Of a stretch of 64,000 bases of DNA, positions 1 to 8,703 are shown in pieces. Each line of letters starts with the position of its first letter. Position 1 is the stretch's first letter. Source of the DNA: Nocardia amamiensis (GTDB taxonomy: Bacteria; Actinomycetota; Actinomycetes; Mycobacteriales; Mycobacteriaceae); the NCBI RefSeq assembly GCF_015477605.1, contig NZ_JADLQX010000010.1, positions 124,001 through 188,000 of the forward strand, given 5' to 3'. The notes under the pieces are model-generated. The model ran no database searches and had not been told where the DNA came from. It saw nothing but the letters and a program-made list of their open reading frames with translations. The translations under genes and the position numbers were made by a program.

Positions 1-165
1 GAGGTGATCGCGGGCGACCCGCGCCGCATCGCGCTGTCCGCCGTCGCCGCCCTGCAAGGCCTGGCCACCTTCGTCAGCGCCGGCGTGTTCGCCGCCGAGA
101 CCGCCGACGAACTCTTGGACGAGACCACCACGCACATGATCGAGGGGCTGCGCCCACGCCCGTGA
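1..165 (+). CDS. TetR-family regulator, C-terminal end only
   Basis: The window opens inside a reading frame of 54 codons ending at TGA 163-165. The visible residues are helical and Ala/Leu-rich (around AALQGLATFVSAGVFAAETA, then a short acidic helix). This resembles the last helices of a TetR-type ligand-binding/dimerisation domain. The DNA-binding half lies off the left edge, so the assignment is an inference from a short C-terminal piece. Confidence 0.5.
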   Translation, partial: EVIAGDPRRIALSAVAALQGLATFVSAGVFAAETADELLDETTTHMIEGLRPRP

Positions 166-215
166 CGACGCGGCGCCGGCACCCGAACCGCCCCTCCCCT
201 GCTCGTTTCGCGCCG

Positions 216-812
216 TCAGTCGCGCACGGCCGCCACCATTTCGTCGATGCGACCGCGCAGCGACCGGCCCGCGGCCAGCAGTGGTTCGGTCGAGCGGAGC
301 GTGCGACTGAGGACGAAGGCGCCCTCGAGGGCGGCGAGAACCGCGAGGATGAAGTCGCGGGCATCCGGAGCCGACAGGCCGCGGCGGACGAAGTAGGCGG
401 TGCCCTCGTCGACCCAGGAGCCGATGACCTCGGCGGCGACCTCGCGCAGGGCGGGTTCGCTGTCGGCGATCTCGCCGGCGATGGTCCCGACCGGGCACAT
501 GTTGATCCAGCCGGTCTGTTCGATCTGTTCGGCGGCGGCTTCGAAGGCGGCGGGGACCGCGTCGCGCAGGTCGTCGTGCGGGTCGAGCAGCAGCGGGAGC
601 AACTGGATGTAGGCGGCCCCGGATGCGCGCAGGGCTGCGGCGGCGACCTGTGGTTTTCCTCCGGGGAAGTGGTGATAGAGCGAGCCCATCGGCGCGCGGG
701 CGGCGACGGTGATCTGCTTGACGCTGGTTCCGGCGTAGCCCTGCGTGCGCATCAGCTCGGCCGTCGCGGTGACCAGGCGTTCGGAGGTGCTGGTTGACAT
801 CTTCTCGGTCAC
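216..812 (-). CDS. TetR/AcrR-family transcriptional regulator (LmrA/YxaF type)
   Basis: A 198-aa TetR repressor. Residues about 10-60 form the N-terminal helix-turn-helix: TAELMRTQGYAGTSVKQI, then MGSLYHHFPGGK, the recognition-helix signature of this family. The remainder is the helical ligand-binding domain; its WINMCPVGTIAGEIAD stretch is typical of the LmrA/YxaF C-terminal family. The first start is GTG 812; an internal ATG at 800 is equally possible. It is divergent from the alpha/beta hydrolase at 865 and the 52-bp gap holds two palindromes, so autoregulation plus control of the hydrolase is likely. The ligand is unknown. Confidence 0.85.
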   Translation of the reverse strand: MTEKMSTSTSERLVTATAELMRTQGYAGTSVKQITVAARAPMGSLYHHFPGGKPQVAAAALRASGAAYIQLLPLLLDPHDDLRDAVPAAFEAAAEQIEQTGWINMCPVGTIAGEIADSEPALREVAAEVIGSWVDEGTAYFVRRGLSAPDARDFILAVLAALEGAFVLSRTLRSTEPLLAAGRSLRGRIDEMVAAVRD

Positions 813-821
813 CCCACCAGA

Positions 822-850
822 CTAGAGCAAATACTCTAGAGCGATCGCTC
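822..850. promoter_or_regulatory. Two abutting palindromes, probable TetR operator
   Basis: Between the divergent TetR and hydrolase genes, CTAGAG (822-827) and CTCTAG (834-839) form a perfect inverted repeat with a 6-nt spacer. The next 12 bases, GAGCGATCGCTC (839-850), are a complete palindrome overlapping it by one base. Size and position fit a TetR dimer site covering both promoters. Binding is inferred, not shown. Confidence 0.6.
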
Positions 851-864
851 GAACGGAGGCGAAC

Positions 865-1725
865 ATGCCGACAATCGACCTTCCCGTGGGCCCGGTGCAC
901 TATGCCGAGCGGGGCGAAGGACCGCCCGTCGTCCTGTTGCACGGCCTGCTGATGAACCACACGTTGTGGGACGAGGTGCTCGATCTACTCCCCGGCGGTT
1001 TCCGCTACGTGCTTCCGGACCTCCCCCTGGGCGCGCACCCCATCCCGCTGAAGCCGGGCGTCGACCTGAGCCTGCGCGGCCTGAACCAGCTGCTCGCCGA
1101 CTTCCTCGCCGCACTGGATCTGCGCGAGGTGACGCTGGTGCACAGCGACTGGGGTGGTGCGCTGTTTCTCACCGCTTACGGTCTCGACGAGCGCGTCGGC
1201 AGGCTGATCGTCCTGCCGTGCGAGGCTTTCGACAACTTCCCGCCCGGCCTGCCGGGCAAGATGGCTACCGTCGCGACCTATCTGCCCGGCGGAATCTCCT
1301 TGGCGCTGCGGCAGTTACGGGTTCCGTGGCTGCGTCGCTCACCACTGCTGTTCGGCTGGATGGCACGCCGCCCACTGCCCGACGACCTGGTGCGCGGCTG
1401 GACCGAGCCCGGACTGCGCGACGCCCGCATCCGGCGCGACCTGCTCGCCTACACCAGATCGGGCTTCCGCAAGCGAGAACTCATCGCCCATACCGAAGCG
1501 TTGGCGAACTTCTCGGGCGATGCGTTGATCCTGTGGTCGTCGGCGGGCAAGGTGATGCCGCGCGAGCACGGGCGTCGGCTGGCCGAACTCATCCCGCGCG
1601 GGCGGCTGCTCGAAATCGACGACGCCTACGTCCTTTCCATGCTCGACCAGCCCGCCGCGGTCGCCGAGGCGATGTCGGCGTTCCTGGCCGAACACCGCGC
1701 CACTCCGGGCCCGAACACGCGGTAG
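865..1725 (+). CDS. Alpha/beta-fold hydrolase, haloalkane-dehalogenase/epoxide-hydrolase-like
   Basis: A 286-aa alpha/beta hydrolase. The oxyanion-loop motif LLHGLLMN is near residue 27. The nucleophile elbow reads VHSDWGG near residue 93, putting Asp rather than Ser at the catalytic position, as in haloalkane dehalogenases and epoxide hydrolases. The acid-loop region is ALILWSSAGKVMP. Where the catalytic His is expected the sequence is DDAYVLSMLDQP, with Tyr in that place. Either the base is supplied elsewhere or the chemistry is changed. Start ATG 865 follows GGAGGCGAAC. It is divergent from, and probably controlled by, the TetR gene at 216-812. The substrate cannot be predicted. Confidence 0.75.
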   Translation: MPTIDLPVGPVHYAERGEGPPVVLLHGLLMNHTLWDEVLDLLPGGFRYVLPDLPLGAHPIPLKPGVDLSLRGLNQLLADFLAALDLREVTLVHSDWGGALFLTAYGLDERVGRLIVLPCEAFDNFPPGLPGKMATVATYLPGGISLALRQLRVPWLRRSPLLFGWMARRPLPDDLVRGWTEPGLRDARIRRDLLAYTRSGFRKRELIAHTEALANFSGDALILWSSAGKVMPREHGRRLAELIPRGRLLEIDDAYVLSMLDQPAAVAEAMSAFLAEHRATPGPNTR

Positions 1726-1924
1726 ACGTTGGCCAAGAAGCTCGACGCGCGGGCGATGCGCACACGTGCCGAACGGGCTGCGGGGCCAGAGCACCAGCGT
1801 TGTCGAGCCGGCATGAGCTTCCACCCGCGCTTCATGCCGATGCAGCGACCGCCAGCCACCACCTGTGCCACGTACCGGCGCGACGACGTCCGATGGCCAC
1901 CCGTCGGCCAGCCGCCGATCCGGA

Positions 1925-4195
1925 TCAGACTTTCACGGTCTCCAGTTCGGCTGGAGCTGCCGGGTTCTCTGGGGTCTCCAGGATCTCCGTGGTCTCGGAC
2001 GGCTCAGAGGGCTCGTCGTCAGTGCGCCTCCGCGTCCGGTAATGGGCCCACTGCAGCAGACCGATCCCGATGAGCCCGGCAGCGGTGGTCGCGATGCCGA
2101 TCAGGCTGCCGGGCGGACGCCAGTCGACGACCAGTTCCGCGTCCTCGGTGCCCGCGGGGATGTCGACGGCCAGGAACACGCCGCCGATCGCGCGGGCCGC
2201 CAGCTCCCGGCCGTTCAGCGTGACCCGGTGGCCGGGCCAGGCCAGCCGCGCGAACACGACGCTCCCACCGTTCGGCGAGTTCACCACGGCGCGGGCCGTG
2301 ATGTCGTCGAGGGAACTGCTCGACACGGCGGTGACGCCCGCGGTGTGGGCGATCGGGCCGTTGCGCGTGGACATCCGCCCATCGGCGCGTTCCAGCACCC
2401 AGATGTGCCGTTCGTGTCCCGGATAGTCGGCCCACCGCCAACCGGAGGGTGCGGGACGTTCGCGCGCGTCCGGGTACTGCACGCGATGCAATACCACCCG
2501 GTCGACCTTCATCAGATCGACGATGGGCGCCCCGGTGACGGTTTCGGCCGCGAAGGCGCGGCGGTACGCGTCGGGACACGTGCTGCCATCCCAGGCCATG
2601 CACAACATGCCCGCGAAGGCCGCGTGGCCGATGGGCGTGTAGGCGTTGACGTAGTCGAGCCCGACGGCCTTGGCGTAGTTGCCGATGGCCAGCGAACCGT
2701 AGGCGCCCGCGAGGTTCCGGTCCTCGGGGGGCACGGCGGCGCGGTCGGCCAGTTGCAGGGTGAGGCCGTCGAAATCGGGGAAGGCCGCACGCATCGCCGA
2801 GCGCCGTTCCGGGAAGTCGTAGGACATCGGCGTCGGCGGCGCCCCTCGCACCTGCTCGTAGGCGATGGGGAACATGGCGGCGATGGTCAGCGCGCACGCG
2901 GCGACGGTCCCTCGGTGGCGGGCCAGCCACACGGCGGCGGCGCCGAGCGCCCCGACCGCCAGCACCGCGACCAGATGGCGCAGCACCAATTCCGGTGCTG
3001 CGGAAACCGACCGGATGAACAACAAGCCGACCAGCACGGCGGCGGCCGTGACGCGGCGGCGCGAGGCGGCGAAAGCGCCGTAGCGACTGAGCAGTACGCA
3101 CACCAGCACGAGCAGGACGACGGCCAGCATCGGCAGGACCCGGGCGGGCCAGCGCAGCGGTCCGATGGCGCCCGGCCCGGCCGTCCACATCAGCACCGCC
3201 GTCGCGAAGAAGGCGAGACCGCTCAACTCTCGTGCCGCGGCACGCGCGGCACGCCAGTCGACGAAGGCGAGCGCCGGGATGAGGAACCAGGCGATGTAGA
3301 CCATCGGCAGCGGCTGGACATGCCCCCACCATGCGGTGAACGCCGGCGTGGTGCTCGGCAGGCTGGCGTTCAGCGACTCCGACCACGGCACCGTCAAGAA
3401 CGGATCGTTGTGGATCTGGACGCTTCCGCGCCAGGTCACCTGCGAGGACAGGATCCCGGACAGATTCGCGACGGCCGCCGTGAGCGCGGCGAATCCCGCC
3501 GCGAGGCACAATCGCACCGTGGGCGCCCACCGGCGCTGATGCACCACTTCGCCGGCCGCGACCGCGGCGATGATCAGCGCGGACTCCACGGCGGGGAAGG
3601 CATATTGGACGGTGAGCGTCAGATACAGGAAGACGAACACCGGCAACGGTCCGCTCCGGCCGCGGGCATACTGCACCGCCGATGCCCAGGCGTGCACCAT
3701 CCAGGCCGTCGCGACGTGCGGGGTGAACCAGCTGGCCTGATCGAAGAACAGGAACCAACCGCTGAGCGGGAACGCGATCCCCGCCACCGCCGCCCAGCGG
3801 GGACGGGCTCCGTAGGCGAGGCAGATGCGGAACACGCCGAGCGCCGCGATGATCGAGAAGACGAGCTTCACCGCCGTCGCGTAGGCGGCCAGATCGTCCA
3901 TCGACGGTGCGAGCAGGTAGACCAGCAGCTGCGGCGGATTGAACAGCGCCGCCTCTTCCAGGGTGTAGTTGCCCGCCATCCACTCGTGTGGAACGAGAGC
4001 GGGAAAACGGCCCTCGCGCAACAGCTCTCCGAGCCTGACCCACATCGGGGCGTACTGGGCCTCGGTGTCGTCGGTGTAGTAGTGCCTGGCGTCGCCGAGC
4101 AGTACCGCCAGGTACCCGGCGATCACCCCGATGACGGTGGCGGCGCCCCAGACGTAGTGCTCTTTTCGCGCTCCGGGCGCCGCGGCAGTACTCAC
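1925..4195 (-). CDS. Large polytopic membrane protein, YfhO/GT-C glycosyltransferase-like
   Basis: The best start is GTG 4195, giving 756 aa; the frame is open further upstream but that part would run into the MerR gene. An N-terminal membrane helix (about 12-30) is followed by a loop with HYYTDDTEAQYAP. Paired acidic residues in the first extracytoplasmic loop are the signature of GT-C-fold glycosyltransferases. About a dozen hydrophobic segments follow, then a globular C-terminal domain (about residues 450-700), one last helix (GIATTAAGLIGIGLL) and a Pro/Glu-rich tail. This layout matches the YfhO-type family, implicated in transferring sugars to cell-envelope polymers. Function here is inferred. 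The gene is convergent with the hydrolase; the 199-bp gap (1726-1924) shows nothing notable. Confidence 0.6.
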   Translation of the reverse strand: MSTAAAPGARKEHYVWGAATVIGVIAGYLAVLLGDARHYYTDDTEAQYAPMWVRLGELLREGRFPALVPHEWMAGNYTLEEAALFNPPQLLVYLLAPSMDDLAAYATAVKLVFSIIAALGVFRICLAYGARPRWAAVAGIAFPLSGWFLFFDQASWFTPHVATAWMVHAWASAVQYARGRSGPLPVFVFLYLTLTVQYAFPAVESALIIAAVAAGEVVHQRRWAPTVRLCLAAGFAALTAAVANLSGILSSQVTWRGSVQIHNDPFLTVPWSESLNASLPSTTPAFTAWWGHVQPLPMVYIAWFLIPALAFVDWRAARAAARELSGLAFFATAVLMWTAGPGAIGPLRWPARVLPMLAVVLLVLVCVLLSRYGAFAASRRRVTAAAVLVGLLFIRSVSAAPELVLRHLVAVLAVGALGAAAVWLARHRGTVAACALTIAAMFPIAYEQVRGAPPTPMSYDFPERRSAMRAAFPDFDGLTLQLADRAAVPPEDRNLAGAYGSLAIGNYAKAVGLDYVNAYTPIGHAAFAGMLCMAWDGSTCPDAYRRAFAAETVTGAPIVDLMKVDRVVLHRVQYPDARERPAPSGWRWADYPGHERHIWVLERADGRMSTRNGPIAHTAGVTAVSSSSLDDITARAVVNSPNGGSVVFARLAWPGHRVTLNGRELAARAIGGVFLAVDIPAGTEDAELVVDWRPPGSLIGIATTAAGLIGIGLLQWAHYRTRRRTDDEPSEPSETTEILETPENPAAPAELETVKV

Positions 4196-4347
4196 AATGC
4201 GCGCAGTGTAGCGGCGACGAGTGAATACGTCACGACCGGTTCGTGCGATATGTCCGCCATTTCGCGGTCGTAACACCGAATGCGCGGGCTTGCCTTGACG
4301 TCGACGAGAAGGTTTAGCGTTTGCGATGACGTCGAGAAGGAGAATGC

Positions 4348-4722
4348 ATGCGAATCGGCGAACTGGCGCGGCGGGCGGGCACCAGCACACGCGCCCTGCG
4401 CTATTACGAGGAACACGGCTTGGTACGGCCGCGCCGGGCCGCCAACGGGTACCGCTCCTACGACGAGTCCGAGCTGCTGATCGTGGCGCAGATTCGCACA
4501 CTGCTCGGAGCCGGATTCGATCTCGACGACATCCGCCCGTTCGTCGCCTGCCTGCGGGCGGGCAACCCCTCCGGCGACGTATGCCCGGACTCGGTGTCCA
4601 CGTTGCGGCGCAAGCTGGCCGAGGTCGATTCCTACGTCGACCGCCTGGAGACCGTTCGCCGTCAACTGCGCGGCCAGCTCGCGGCGGCCTGCGAGTTCGA
4701 CCGGATCGAGGAGGGCAGGTGA
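4348..4722 (+). CDS. MerR-family transcriptional regulator
   Basis: A 124-aa MerR protein. The N-terminal winged helix is textbook: MRIGELARRAGTSTRALRYY, then EEHGLVRPRRAANGYRSYD. A dimerisation coiled coil follows (about 75-115, STLRRKLAEVDSYVDRLETV). It has one Cys in the effector region (ACLRAG), one at GDVCPDS and one near the C-terminus, so a metal or redox input is possible but not established. ATG 4348 follows AGAAGGAGA. The stop overlaps the GTG of the downstream LLM oxidoreductase by 4 bp, so the two are co-translated. Confidence 0.9.
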   Translation: MRIGELARRAGTSTRALRYYEEHGLVRPRRAANGYRSYDESELLIVAQIRTLLGAGFDLDDIRPFVACLRAGNPSGDVCPDSVSTLRRKLAEVDSYVDRLETVRRQLRGQLAAACEFDRIEEGR

Positions 4723-5579
4723 AGTTCGCGGTCAGTTACAGCACGCCATTCTTCGGTACCGACCCGGACCGGTTGATCGGCTATGCCCGGCACGCCGAAC
4801 ACTGCGGTTTCGAAGCCGTCTACCTGCCCGAGCACATCGCGCTGTACCCGGGCGCGACGGTCGGGCCGATGGAGATCACCCCGTCGGTGCCGTTCGCCGA
4901 CCCACTCGACGCGCTGAGCTTCGTGGCCGCCGCGACGGACCGGATCCTGCTCGGCACGGCGGTGCTGCTGCTGCCGTACCACCATCCGGTGGTGCTGGCC
5001 AAACGCCTGGCGACCATCGATGTGCTGTCCCGGGGGCGGATGCGCCTGCTGACGGTGGGGCTGGGCACGCTGCCCGGTGAGGCGCAGGCGGTGGGGGTTG
5101 ATTTCGGCACCCGCGGCCGCCGGGCCGACGAGGCCATCGATGTGCTGCGCCTGCTGTGGTCGGGCGACGCGGACGGGGTGAGCTTCCAGGGCGAGTTCTT
5201 CCGCTTCGAGAATCTGTGCAGCTTCCCGAAACCCTATGCGACCGAGCCGCTGCCGATTCATGTGGGCGGATCGAGCCGGGCCGCCGCACGGCGGGCGGGA
5301 GGCCGTGGTGACGGCTACTTCCCCGGCGGCGCGCTCGGTCCCGGCGAACGGGCCGTCCAACTGGAGATCGCCCGCGCCGCCGCGGCGGACCGGGGCAACG
5401 ACGCGTTCGAATACACGCGCTGGGGGTCGCTCGATATGCCGGTCGAGCGCGTCGAAGCGCTGGCCGAGCAGGGCGTCACACGCATCGTGGTGAGCGCGAG
5501 CACGGGCGAGCCGCAGCAGGCGCGCGACGAGTTGTCCGCCTTCGCGGAGCGCTTCGGACTCGCGCACGCGCCGATCTGA
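4719..5579 (+). CDS. LLM-class (probably F420-dependent) oxidoreductase
   Basis: GTG 4719 overlaps the MerR stop as GTGA, giving 286 aa. The sequence has the bacterial luciferase-like TIM-barrel pattern: FGTDPDRLIGYARHAEHCGFEAVYLPEH near the N-terminus, DPLDALSFVAAATDRILLGTAVLLLPYHHPVVLAKRLATIDVLS, and SRGRMRLLTVGLG. This is the F420-dependent LLM family with TIGR03619-like features. It probably moves hydride from F420H2 to an unknown substrate. Coupling to the MerR gene suggests the regulator controls it. Confidence 0.85.
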   Translation: MKFAVSYSTPFFGTDPDRLIGYARHAEHCGFEAVYLPEHIALYPGATVGPMEITPSVPFADPLDALSFVAAATDRILLGTAVLLLPYHHPVVLAKRLATIDVLSRGRMRLLTVGLGTLPGEAQAVGVDFGTRGRRADEAIDVLRLLWSGDADGVSFQGEFFRFENLCSFPKPYATEPLPIHVGGSSRAAARRAGGRGDGYFPGGALGPGERAVQLEIARAAAADRGNDAFEYTRWGSLDMPVERVEALAEQGVTRIVVSASTGEPQQARDELSAFAERFGLAHAPI

Positions 5580-5599
5580 CCTCGCCGGCGCGAACGGCT

Positions 5600-6100
5600 T
5601 CAGACCGCGTGTCCGGCGGCCAGGTCGGCCACCGCGTGGTAGTGCAGCGTCTCGGCCCCGCGGCGCGACGCGGCTCCGTCCTCCGGTTCCAGCAGTATTC
5701 CCACGTGGTCGCCGAAGTCGTAGCGGTCCCGGATGCGGGCACTGAACCAGCTGGGGACCGTGTTGATCACGGGCACGCCGCCGGGACCAGGGGCCCAGTC
5801 GCAGTGCACGAACTTGTCGATGTCGTCGCCGGTCTCACCGCCGAACAGCCGGGCGAGCGACAACTGCTCGCTGGCGAGCACATGCACCGCGAGCCGCTCG
5901 GCGCGCTGGGCGACCCGATAGGTGTGGTTGCGTTTGGACAGACCGACCAGGAACCGGCGCGGCTCGACGCTCACCTGCGTCGCGAAGCCGACGAGGCATC
6001 CGGCCCGCCGCCCATCGGCCTGGACGGTCACCAGCAGCACGGGGTAGTCCGCCGCCGCGACCACCGCGTCGAACACTGCGGTCCGGTCTTCGGTAGCCAT
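5600..6100 (-). CDS. Flavin reductase-like FMN-binding protein
   Basis: ATG 6100 is preceded by GGGAGGACCG, so the 166-aa form starting MATEDRTAVF is preferred over a longer open frame. The protein has the flavin-reductase split-barrel pattern: YPVLLVTVQADGRRAGCLVGFATQVSVEPRRFLVGLSKRNHTY, then LAVHVLASEQLSLARLFGGETGDDIDKF. Such proteins bind FMN and often supply reduced flavin to a monooxygenase. It is convergent with the LLM oxidoreductase, 20 bp away. No oxygenase partner is adjacent. Confidence 0.85.
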   Translation of the reverse strand: MATEDRTAVFDAVVAAADYPVLLVTVQADGRRAGCLVGFATQVSVEPRRFLVGLSKRNHTYRVAQRAERLAVHVLASEQLSLARLFGGETGDDIDKFVHCDWAPGPGGVPVINTVPSWFSARIRDRYDFGDHVGILLEPEDGAASRRGAETLHYHAVADLAAGHAV

Positions 6101-6251
6101 CGGTCCTCCCAGCGTGATGCGTCTTCCCCGGATGCCCGCGCGATCCACGGGCAAACCTTCCGGGCTGGGCACCGCCCACCCTACAGCTGTGGCGGCAAAT
6201 CGTCCGAGACGGCGACGCCAACCAGGAGTGCGGTGCCCATGCGACGGCTGC

Positions 6252-6345
6252 GTAGATCAGCGCTTTCTGATCTACATCCCGTGGATGATAGTCCACGGCA
6301 ACGACTTCCGCGCCTACACTGAGAATGTCGAGTGGCGCTTGCCAC
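6252..6345. promoter_or_regulatory. Three consecutive inverted repeats in a 374-bp intergenic region
   Basis: The gap 6101-6474 lies between the divergently oriented genes at 5600-6100 and 6475-7422 and has no convincing gene. It contains GTAGATCAG/CTGATCTAC (6252-6260, 6267-6275; 9-bp perfect arms, 6-nt loop), CCGTGGA/TCCACGG (6279-6285, 6292-6298; 6-nt loop) and GTGGC/GCCAC (6332-6336, 6341-6345). None is followed by a T run and none lies just after a stop codon. Operators or a structured leader fit better than terminators. Confidence 0.4.
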
Positions 6346-6474
6346 ATTGCGTGCGCACCTGCGCTTACCAGCGCACAACCCCACGTCCACGGCAGCTCCC
6401 GGCGTACCCCGAACCAGTCGAAATCCCGCCGACACGCCGCGGAGCGGGATGGCGTAGGCCGGTAGACTCCGGCC

Positions 6475-7422
6475 ATGGCAGTCACCTGGCCGGACGAGGT
6501 GGACGAAGTACTCGCCGGCGACCTGACCTGCGCGGCGGCGTACCTGACGCCGGCGGGCGGCGCGGTGGTATCGGCGGTGGCGCCGATCGGGCTGCGCGAC
6601 CGGGCGGCGGGCACGGTCGGGTTCACGACGTCGCTCGGGTTCGGGCGCAAACTCGAGCGCATGAAACGGGACCCGAAGGCGGCGCTGGCGTACCACGCTC
6701 GCGAGCACGGTGTCGGCGACCTCGACAACCCGCGATTCGTGCTGGTGCAGGGCACGGCGAGCTTCGATCCGACACCGGACCAGGACACGCTCGACCGCAT
6801 CGGCGACCAGTCGGCGCCCTATCTGGGCCCACCGCGGCGCGGCGTGTTCTGGGATCGATGGCTTCGCGCGTACTACGCCGACCGTGTGCTGGTGACGGTG
6901 ACGATCGAGCGGATCGTCGTGTGGCCGGATCTCGACGGCGCGGGCTCGCCCGAGATCTTCGGCGCGGCAATGCCATCCGTCGAGCCGGAGCCGCAGCGGC
7001 CGCCCGCGAAAGGCACCGGCGCGCGCGTGGATGTCACGAAGGCCGCGGCGCGGGTGGCGAAATTGCCGCATCGGCTGCTCGGCTACCGGCAGGCCGACGG
7101 CTTCCCCACGGTGGTCCCGGTGCGGGTAGCCGAAAACGGCGGCGGCGGTGTCCATCTCACCGTCCCGGCGGGCTTGCCGCAAGGCGGGCGCCGCGCCGGA
7201 CTGCTGGCGCACGCCTATCGCCCGCAGCTGATCGGCCTGGAATCACGGCAGTACACCGGTTGGCTCGAAGTCTCCGAATCGGCGGCGGTGTACGCGCCGC
7301 ACACCGCCGCCGGGTTCACAGCGCCGCCGAACAAGACGATCCTGTTGCTGGCAAACGGTTTTCTCGCCCGCCGCGGACTCGCCCGTGCCCGCAAGTCCGG
7401 CAGGTCCGAGGCCGTGCGCTGA
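6475..7422 (+). CDS. Pyridoxamine 5'-phosphate oxidase-like FMN split-barrel protein
   Basis: A 315-aa protein beginning MAVTWPDEVDEVL. The first half (about 10-160) has the PNPOx-like pattern: GGAVVSAVAPIGL, then GTVGFTTSLGFGRKLERMKRDPKAALAYH, a segment typical of actinobacterial FMN/F420-binding split-barrel proteins. The second half (about 190-300) seems to repeat the fold in weaker form (DGFPTVVPVRV ... VHLTVPAG). The reaction is unknown; relatives are general FMN or F420 reductases. A strong hairpin begins within the stop codon. Confidence 0.65.
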   Translation: MAVTWPDEVDEVLAGDLTCAAAYLTPAGGAVVSAVAPIGLRDRAAGTVGFTTSLGFGRKLERMKRDPKAALAYHAREHGVGDLDNPRFVLVQGTASFDPTPDQDTLDRIGDQSAPYLGPPRRGVFWDRWLRAYYADRVLVTVTIERIVVWPDLDGAGSPEIFGAAMPSVEPEPQRPPAKGTGARVDVTKAAARVAKLPHRLLGYRQADGFPTVVPVRVAENGGGGVHLTVPAGLPQGGRRAGLLAHAYRPQLIGLESRQYTGWLEVSESAAVYAPHTAAGFTAPPNKTILLLANGFLARRGLARARKSGRSEAVR

Positions 7423-7450
7423 CGTGCCCGCGCTGGGCCGCGGGCACGTC
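7421..7450. terminator. Bidirectional hairpin terminator
   Basis: GACGTGCCCGCG (7421-7432) pairs perfectly with CGCGGGCACGTC (7439-7450) around a 6-nt loop. It sits between the convergent genes ending at 7422 and 7465. There is no U tract, which is usual for actinobacterial hairpin terminators. Confidence 0.75.
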
Positions 7451-7464
7451 GGCGGCAGCCAGGG

Positions 7465-8694
7465 TCAGTCCGCGGGCTCCAGGTAGACCGGGAGCTTCGC
7501 ATGGCCGTTGGAGATGAAGCTGGATACGGTGCCGAGGTCGGCCGGATCGGCGGCCAACCGCATCTTCGGGAAGCGCTGGAAGATGCCGGGCAGGGCGATC
7601 TCGGCTTCCAGCCGGGCCAGCGGTGCGCCCAAGCAGTGATGCGCTCCGTAGCCGAAGGCCAAGTGCTCCTTGGTGGGCCTGCGCACGTCGAACTCGTCCG
7701 CGGTCGCGCCGTGCAGCTTCGGGTCACGGTTGGCCGCGGCGTACGACGCGAGAATCGGCTCGCCCTTGGCGATGCGAATCCCGTCCATCTCGATGTCGTC
7801 GGCCGCGAAGCGCAGCGGCAGGTGCGCCACCGGCGCCTCGAAGCGCAGCGCCTCCTCGATCACGTCGGTCCATGCCGAACCGCCGCCGGTCACCTGGGCG
7901 CGCTGATCGTCGCGGGTCAGCAGCGCGAAGATGGCCTGGTCGAGCAGGTTCACCGTGGTCTCGTGCCCCGCGCTGATGACCAGCAGCAGCGTGTCGATCA
8001 ACTCCTGTTCGGTCAGCTGCGAACCGTCCTCCTCGTCGCGGTGCGAGATCAGCAGGCTGGTCATGTCGTCACCGGGCGTCTCGCGCCGGTAGGCGACGAG
8101 CTCCCCCAGGATCCGGTACATCTCCATGTAGTTGGCCTGGGACTCCTCCGGGCCGAGCGAGGTGTCGAAGATACCGTCGACGCACTTGCGCAGACCGGCG
8201 TTCAGGGATTCCGGAACGCCCATCAGCGCGCTGATCACTTGAATCGGCAGCGGGTAGGCGAAACCCTCGCGCAGGTCCACCGCCTCGCCCGCGGGGGTCG
8301 CCGCCAGCTCGGCCAGCAGGTTCTCGGTGATCTCCTCGATCAACGGACGCATCGCCTGGGTGCGGCGGTGGGTGAACGCGGGCGCGACCAGCTTGCGCAG
8401 CCTGCGATGATCGGCGCCGTACGCGGTGAACATGTTGTTCACCGCCACCCACAGGAACAACGGCCAGTCCTGCGGTATCTCCCCGTTGATGAACGCAGGC
8501 CAGTGCTGCCTGGCGTCCTTGGACACCCGCGGGTCGGCCAGCAGGCGCTTGAGCAGCTCGGCATCGGTCACCGACCACGCACGCACGCCGCCGGGCAGCT
8601 CGACGAGGGTGACCGGTCCACGCGCACGGAGTCGAGCGGACTCGCCTTGGATATCGGTGCCCGCGGGGTCTAGTACTAGGGGCTGTGTGTCCAT
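7465..8694 (-). CDS. Cytochrome P450, CYP154-like, second conservon copy
   Basis: A 409-aa P450 with all canonical motifs: I-helix AGHETT, K-helix ExxR (EEALRFEAP) and heme loop [15 protein letters not shown] with the axial Cys. ATG 8694 follows AAGGAGATCCG. It lies 9 bp after the ExxR-less P450 at 8704-9966, the CYP157/CYP154 pairing known beside conservons in Streptomyces. It is closely similar along its length to the P450 at 11767-12996 (both have [18 protein letters not shown] and [10 protein letters not shown]), so the two are paralogues from local duplication. It is the last gene of the conservon. The substrate is unknown; a redox partner is not encoded nearby. Confidence 0.93.
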   Translation of the reverse strand: MDTQPLVLDPAGTDIQGESARLRARGPVTLVELPGGVRAWSVTDAELLKRLLADPRVSKDARQHWPAFINGEIPQDWPLFLWVAVNNMFTAYGADHRRLRKLVAPAFTHRRTQAMRPLIEEITENLLAELAATPAGEAVDLREGFAYPLPIQVISALMGVPESLNAGLRKCVDGIFDTSLGPEESQANYMEMYRILGELVAYRRETPGDDMTSLLISHRDEEDGSQLTEQELIDTLLLVISAGHETTVNLLDQAIFALLTRDDQRAQVTGGGSAWTDVIEEALRFEAPVAHLPLRFAADDIEMDGIRIAKGEPILASYAAANRDPKLHGATADEFDVRRPTKEHLAFGYGAHHCLGAPLARLEAEIALPGIFQRFPKMRLAADPADLGTVSSFISNGHAKLPVYLEPAD

Positions 8695-8703
8695 CGGATC
8701 TCC

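Noticed and set aside
1865..4273. Very long open frame on the plus strand opposite the GT-C-like membrane gene
   Set aside because: High GC leaves the opposite strand open. The translation is Arg/Gly/His-rich with no domain, and the minus strand has clear transmembrane helices.
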